Shown in pieces: positions 61,963 through 64,000 of a DNA stretch of 64,000 bases. The stretch is from Salinilacihabitans rarus (GTDB lineage: Archaea > Halobacteriota > Halobacteria > Halobacteriales > Natrialbaceae). Within the stretch, counting starts at the first letter, position 1. Each line of letters opens with the position of its first letter. The stretch covers positions 3,224,001-3,288,000 of the forward strand of contig NZ_CP100762.1 of the NCBI RefSeq assembly GCF_024296665.1, read 5' to 3'. A program made the position numbers and the translations under genes. Below the pieces are notes generated by a model. It saw only the letters and a list, made by a program, of their open reading frames with translations, was not told the DNA's origin and did not search any database.

Positions 61963-62607
61963 CTAAGTCGACTTCTCGGAATGGTCCTCCAATTCGGCAT
62001 CGTCTGCCAACCGATCTGCGACCTCTTCCTCAGAAAGACTGTGATCAGGGTCAGCAGGAGCCAGCCTAGCCTCACCAGTGAGACGTTCTTTGGCCTCCTC
62101 GGTGGTCTCTATCTCCTCGTAGATGGATTCATCCAGCTTTTCGTACCACTTGCTGGTTACCTCGGGCATATCCTCATTGAGGTTCCGTCGCCGCTTGGCC
62201 AGTTCCCGATAGCGCGACCGCATTTGTTCGAGACCGACCTCTTTCCTGGCCAATTCCAACTTGATGAAGTCGCGATAATCGTCGAAAAGCCGATGATACG
62301 CGTTTGCTGCACGGTAATAGTTCTCGGCTGTGTCACCAGGATCTGCCATCCTCCGATAACCGGAGATGATAGCCGTGGTGATCGCCAGACTAACTAGAAT
62401 AATCTGGGGCGTCGAATCCCAGATGAGAGCGACCGTTAGCAACCCTGCGACGCCGAAAACGAACCAATCGAGACGGCGGTCTAACTTCGCATACCAATCT
62501 GCGCCAACGTAGTAGGCTTTGAACGTCCACAAGACGCTATCTGCTTCGTTAGCTACGCGTTCGCGCAGCCGTTCGTGTGCCTCGTAGTCGAAATCGTCGT
62601 CTGTCAT
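61963..62607 (-). CDS. SLATT-family two-transmembrane effector
   Basis: 214 aa from ATG 62607, 14 bp after the CD-NTase stop. An N-terminal helix (HERLRERVANEADSVLWTFK) precedes two adjacent membrane helices (about residues 50-85: FVFGVAGLLTVALIWD and IILVSLAITTAIISGYRR) and a long helical/acidic C-tail. This is the SLATT (SMODS- and SLOG-associating 2TM) layout. Such proteins are predicted to form pores or damage membranes when triggered by a cyclic nucleotide. Its place next to a CD-NTase supports a CBASS-type effector. Confidence 0.86.
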   Translation of the reverse strand: MTDDDFDYEAHERLRERVANEADSVLWTFKAYYVGADWYAKLDRRLDWFVFGVAGLLTVALIWDSTPQIILVSLAITTAIISGYRRMADPGDTAENYYRAANAYHRLFDDYRDFIKLELARKEVGLEQMRSRYRELAKRRRNLNEDMPEVTSKWYEKLDESIYEEIETTEEAKERLTGEARLAPADPDHSLSEEEVADRLADDAELEDHSEKST

Positions 62608-62621
62608 AGAGAGATAACCGC

Positions 62622-63698
62622 CTACTTGAAGCCGTCGCCGTAGACTTCGCGATATTTCTCTTTGGCTTCCTGGGTTTTGCCTTCCTTTTTGAGCCATTCC
62701 GCTTCCTCGATCTTCTCGCTAGCCTGATACGCCTTTTTGGCGGCTTTCTTCTTTTCTTCCGTACTCATTCCCTTATCAATCTGCTCGCGATAGACTGGTT
62801 CTCGAGTCTCGTCGTTGACGTACCGTGGGAGGTTCCGGAAGAAGTTGCTCATGTGCTCGTGAGTAGAAGCACTAGCAGGAGCATCGTTTTGGAAGTATTT
62901 GTAGGCCATCATCACCATGTGGTAGGAACTCACCAGCTTACCGTTCTCCTCGTTCCACTTCTTCGCGGAGACTGCAACACGCTGGAGGTTGCCGCCGTTA
63001 TTCTCGTCGACTGCGTCGTACATCGATTGGAACTTACGGGGGTTCGTTCCGACCCACGAGCTTCCTCCGTACGTATCGGGAATAGCGTAACCGTTGTTGG
63101 GATCATCTGCACCCATCGGTTGAATCGGGATCTCCATGCCCCCGATGGTAACGGGATCTGTGGGGTTCTCCGCGTTGTGAACGTCGCTATACCGGAACGC
63201 AGGGGCGACTTCGACAGTGAAATCACTGAACTTCACCGCTACCACGTTTCGATCGATATGGACGTCCTGGTTGGGATACTTCTTCTCCAGTCGCCGCTTC
63301 ACAGCTCGTAGAGCATTCTGGGGCCCGTTCTGGCTAGTAGCCCATCGACCGTGCTCATCGGCGTCGAGGACGACCAAGACATCGACGTCGGAGTCCTCCT
63401 CTAGCGGACCGGTCATCGTACCCTGCATCACCGAGCCGTAGATGTGATCCTCCTCGATCGCCAGACCTTCGTCTTTCAGATTGTCAACGACGTTTTCACG
63501 CCGTTCCTGCATATCTTTGGCCTGCCTATCGGTTATCTGAGCGTCTTCGGCGTAGTCCTGATGGGACTCCTCGATCTTCTGCTCGGCCTCCCGTCGAGAA
63601 TCTTCTCCGTCGGAGGACGCCTGATCATCACTAGGAGGTGATCGACTACCTCCACCAGAGCCACCCTGATACTCGCCGACAGTTCGAGTGTTACCCAT
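62622..63698 (-). CDS. CD-NTase (SMODS nucleotidyltransferase)
   Basis: 358 aa. The nucleotidyltransferase signature is complete: GS at residues 88-89 (HIYGSVMQGT), Asp104 and Asp106 in EDSDVDVLVVLD, and a third acidic residue near 163 (FTVEVAPAF). A helical C-terminal domain follows (about 230-340). The first 45 residues are Gly/Ser/Asp-rich and poorly ordered. Such enzymes make cyclic oligonucleotides after phage sensing. It overlaps the upstream 100-aa gene by eight bases (ATGGGTAA) and precedes the SLATT gene. No E1/E2 or HORMA/TRIP13 helper genes are visible, as in type I CBASS. Confidence 0.92.
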   Translation of the reverse strand: MGNTRTVGEYQGGSGGGSRSPPSDDQASSDGEDSRREAEQKIEESHQDYAEDAQITDRQAKDMQERRENVVDNLKDEGLAIEEDHIYGSVMQGTMTGPLEEDSDVDVLVVLDADEHGRWATSQNGPQNALRAVKRRLEKKYPNQDVHIDRNVVAVKFSDFTVEVAPAFRYSDVHNAENPTDPVTIGGMEIPIQPMGADDPNNGYAIPDTYGGSSWVGTNPRKFQSMYDAVDENNGGNLQRVAVSAKKWNEENGKLVSSYHMVMMAYKYFQNDAPASASTHEHMSNFFRNLPRYVNDETREPVYREQIDKGMSTEEKKKAAKKAYQASEKIEEAEWLKKEGKTQEAKEKYREVYGDGFK

Positions 63699-63993
63699 GG
63701 GCCATCACCTCGCCGGGAGATGCCGCGAAAGATCCTAATGTCGATTGACCGGCACCGAGTACAGGTTCAGTCTCCTCTCGCCACTGGATATACTGTTTTT
63801 GCGCGGTATGGATCGGAACGTCTCGTAATTCTGCTTTCCTGATCCATCGTTGACCTGCCGCCGCGACAACTTCCGGTGGCATCCGGGCCAGACCGTCTTT
63901 CGCCTGAAGCCCGATGAGCAATAGCCCATCAACGCCGAGCTCGTTAACGACCTCTCGAACGTCCTCGTTGAGTTTGTTGATGCCATTGCCCAT
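63691..63993 (-). CDS. 100-aa protein at the head of the visible defence cluster (possibly 5' incomplete)
   Basis: 100 aa from ATG 63993, only seven bases from the window edge; the frame stays open upstream, so a longer protein is possible. The sequence has an alpha/beta look (VVNELGVDGLLLIGLQAKDG, PPEVVAAAGQRWIRKAEL) and no recognised motif. The eight-base overlap with the CD-NTase gene indicates translational coupling and a shared function, perhaps sensor or partner of the CD-NTase. Confidence 0.6.
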   Translation of the reverse strand: MGNGINKLNEDVREVVNELGVDGLLLIGLQAKDGLARMPPEVVAAAGQRWIRKAELRDVPIHTAQKQYIQWREETEPVLGAGQSTLGSFAASPGEVMAHG

Positions 63994-64000
63994 TTTGCCG

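Noticed and set aside
52031-62075. DISARM system
   Set aside because: The helicase resembles DrmD, but the PglZ gene and the large PglX methylase are BREX hallmarks, and no DrmA/DrmB/DrmC genes are seen.
61881-62075. 65-codon N-terminal extension of PglX
   Set aside because: It overlaps the SLATT gene end in another frame and lacks acidic haloarchaeal composition; the ATG at 61880 fits the PglX start better.

Overview
The window is from a haloarchaeon. The evidence is very high G+C in the first 45 kb, strongly acidic proteins, Tat-type RR signal sequences, short leaders with TATA-like boxes about 25-30 bp from starts, archaeal TFE, RNase P protein 4, a bop-activator-type regulator, a halolysin-like protease and a digeranylgeranylglyceryl-phosphate-synthase-like UbiA protein. 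The genus cannot be fixed from sequence alone.

1-45 kb is chromosomal core. It holds the 3' end of topA; a formate/nitrite-type channel fused to two universal-stress domains; a chemotaxis operon on the minus strand (cheY-cheB-cheA, then cheC-cheC-cheD-cheR) with cheW just upstream; the tfe-DUF2110 pair; Trm56; and an acetate block (symporter small and large subunits, Usp, two paralogous acetyl-CoA synthetases flanking a Bat-like regulator). Next come a secreted subtilase; a surface/lipid cluster (two GT4 glycosyltransferases, a PAP2 membrane protein and an oligopeptide-type binding protein whose halves look circularly permuted); RNase P component 4 and a YhbY protein; the SRP 7S RNA (37.28-37.59 kb, minus strand); Hsp20; cysteine synthase; a dicarboxylate symporter; and UbiA.

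45-64 kb is an integrated element. It begins at tRNA-Arg(TCG) at 45060, and base composition drops sharply after it. A short structured region with its own TATA box is followed by a tiny ORF, a stand-alone integrase core-binding domain and a complete tyrosine integrase. At 48.5-50.2 kb is a gene-free stretch with four copies of an origin-recognition-box-like repeat, arranged two and two in inverted orientation around an A+T-rich core. This resembles a haloarchaeal replication origin, but no orc1/cdc6 gene is visible. After several orphan genes comes a seven-gene minus-strand defence cluster, in transcription order: a 100-aa protein, a CD-NTase (SMODS), a SLATT two-TM effector, PglX, PglZ, a small PD-(D/E)XK-like nuclease with its own operator-like promoter, and an SNF2 helicase of the BrxHII/DrmD kind. 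A CBASS-like pair is thus joined to a BREX module. BrxA/B/C are not in the window and may lie beyond position 64000.

The most unusual items are the CBASS-BREX composite, the orphan origin-like repeats, the integrase-domain paralog overlapping the integrase, the circularly permuted binding protein, and the expanded CheA linker.
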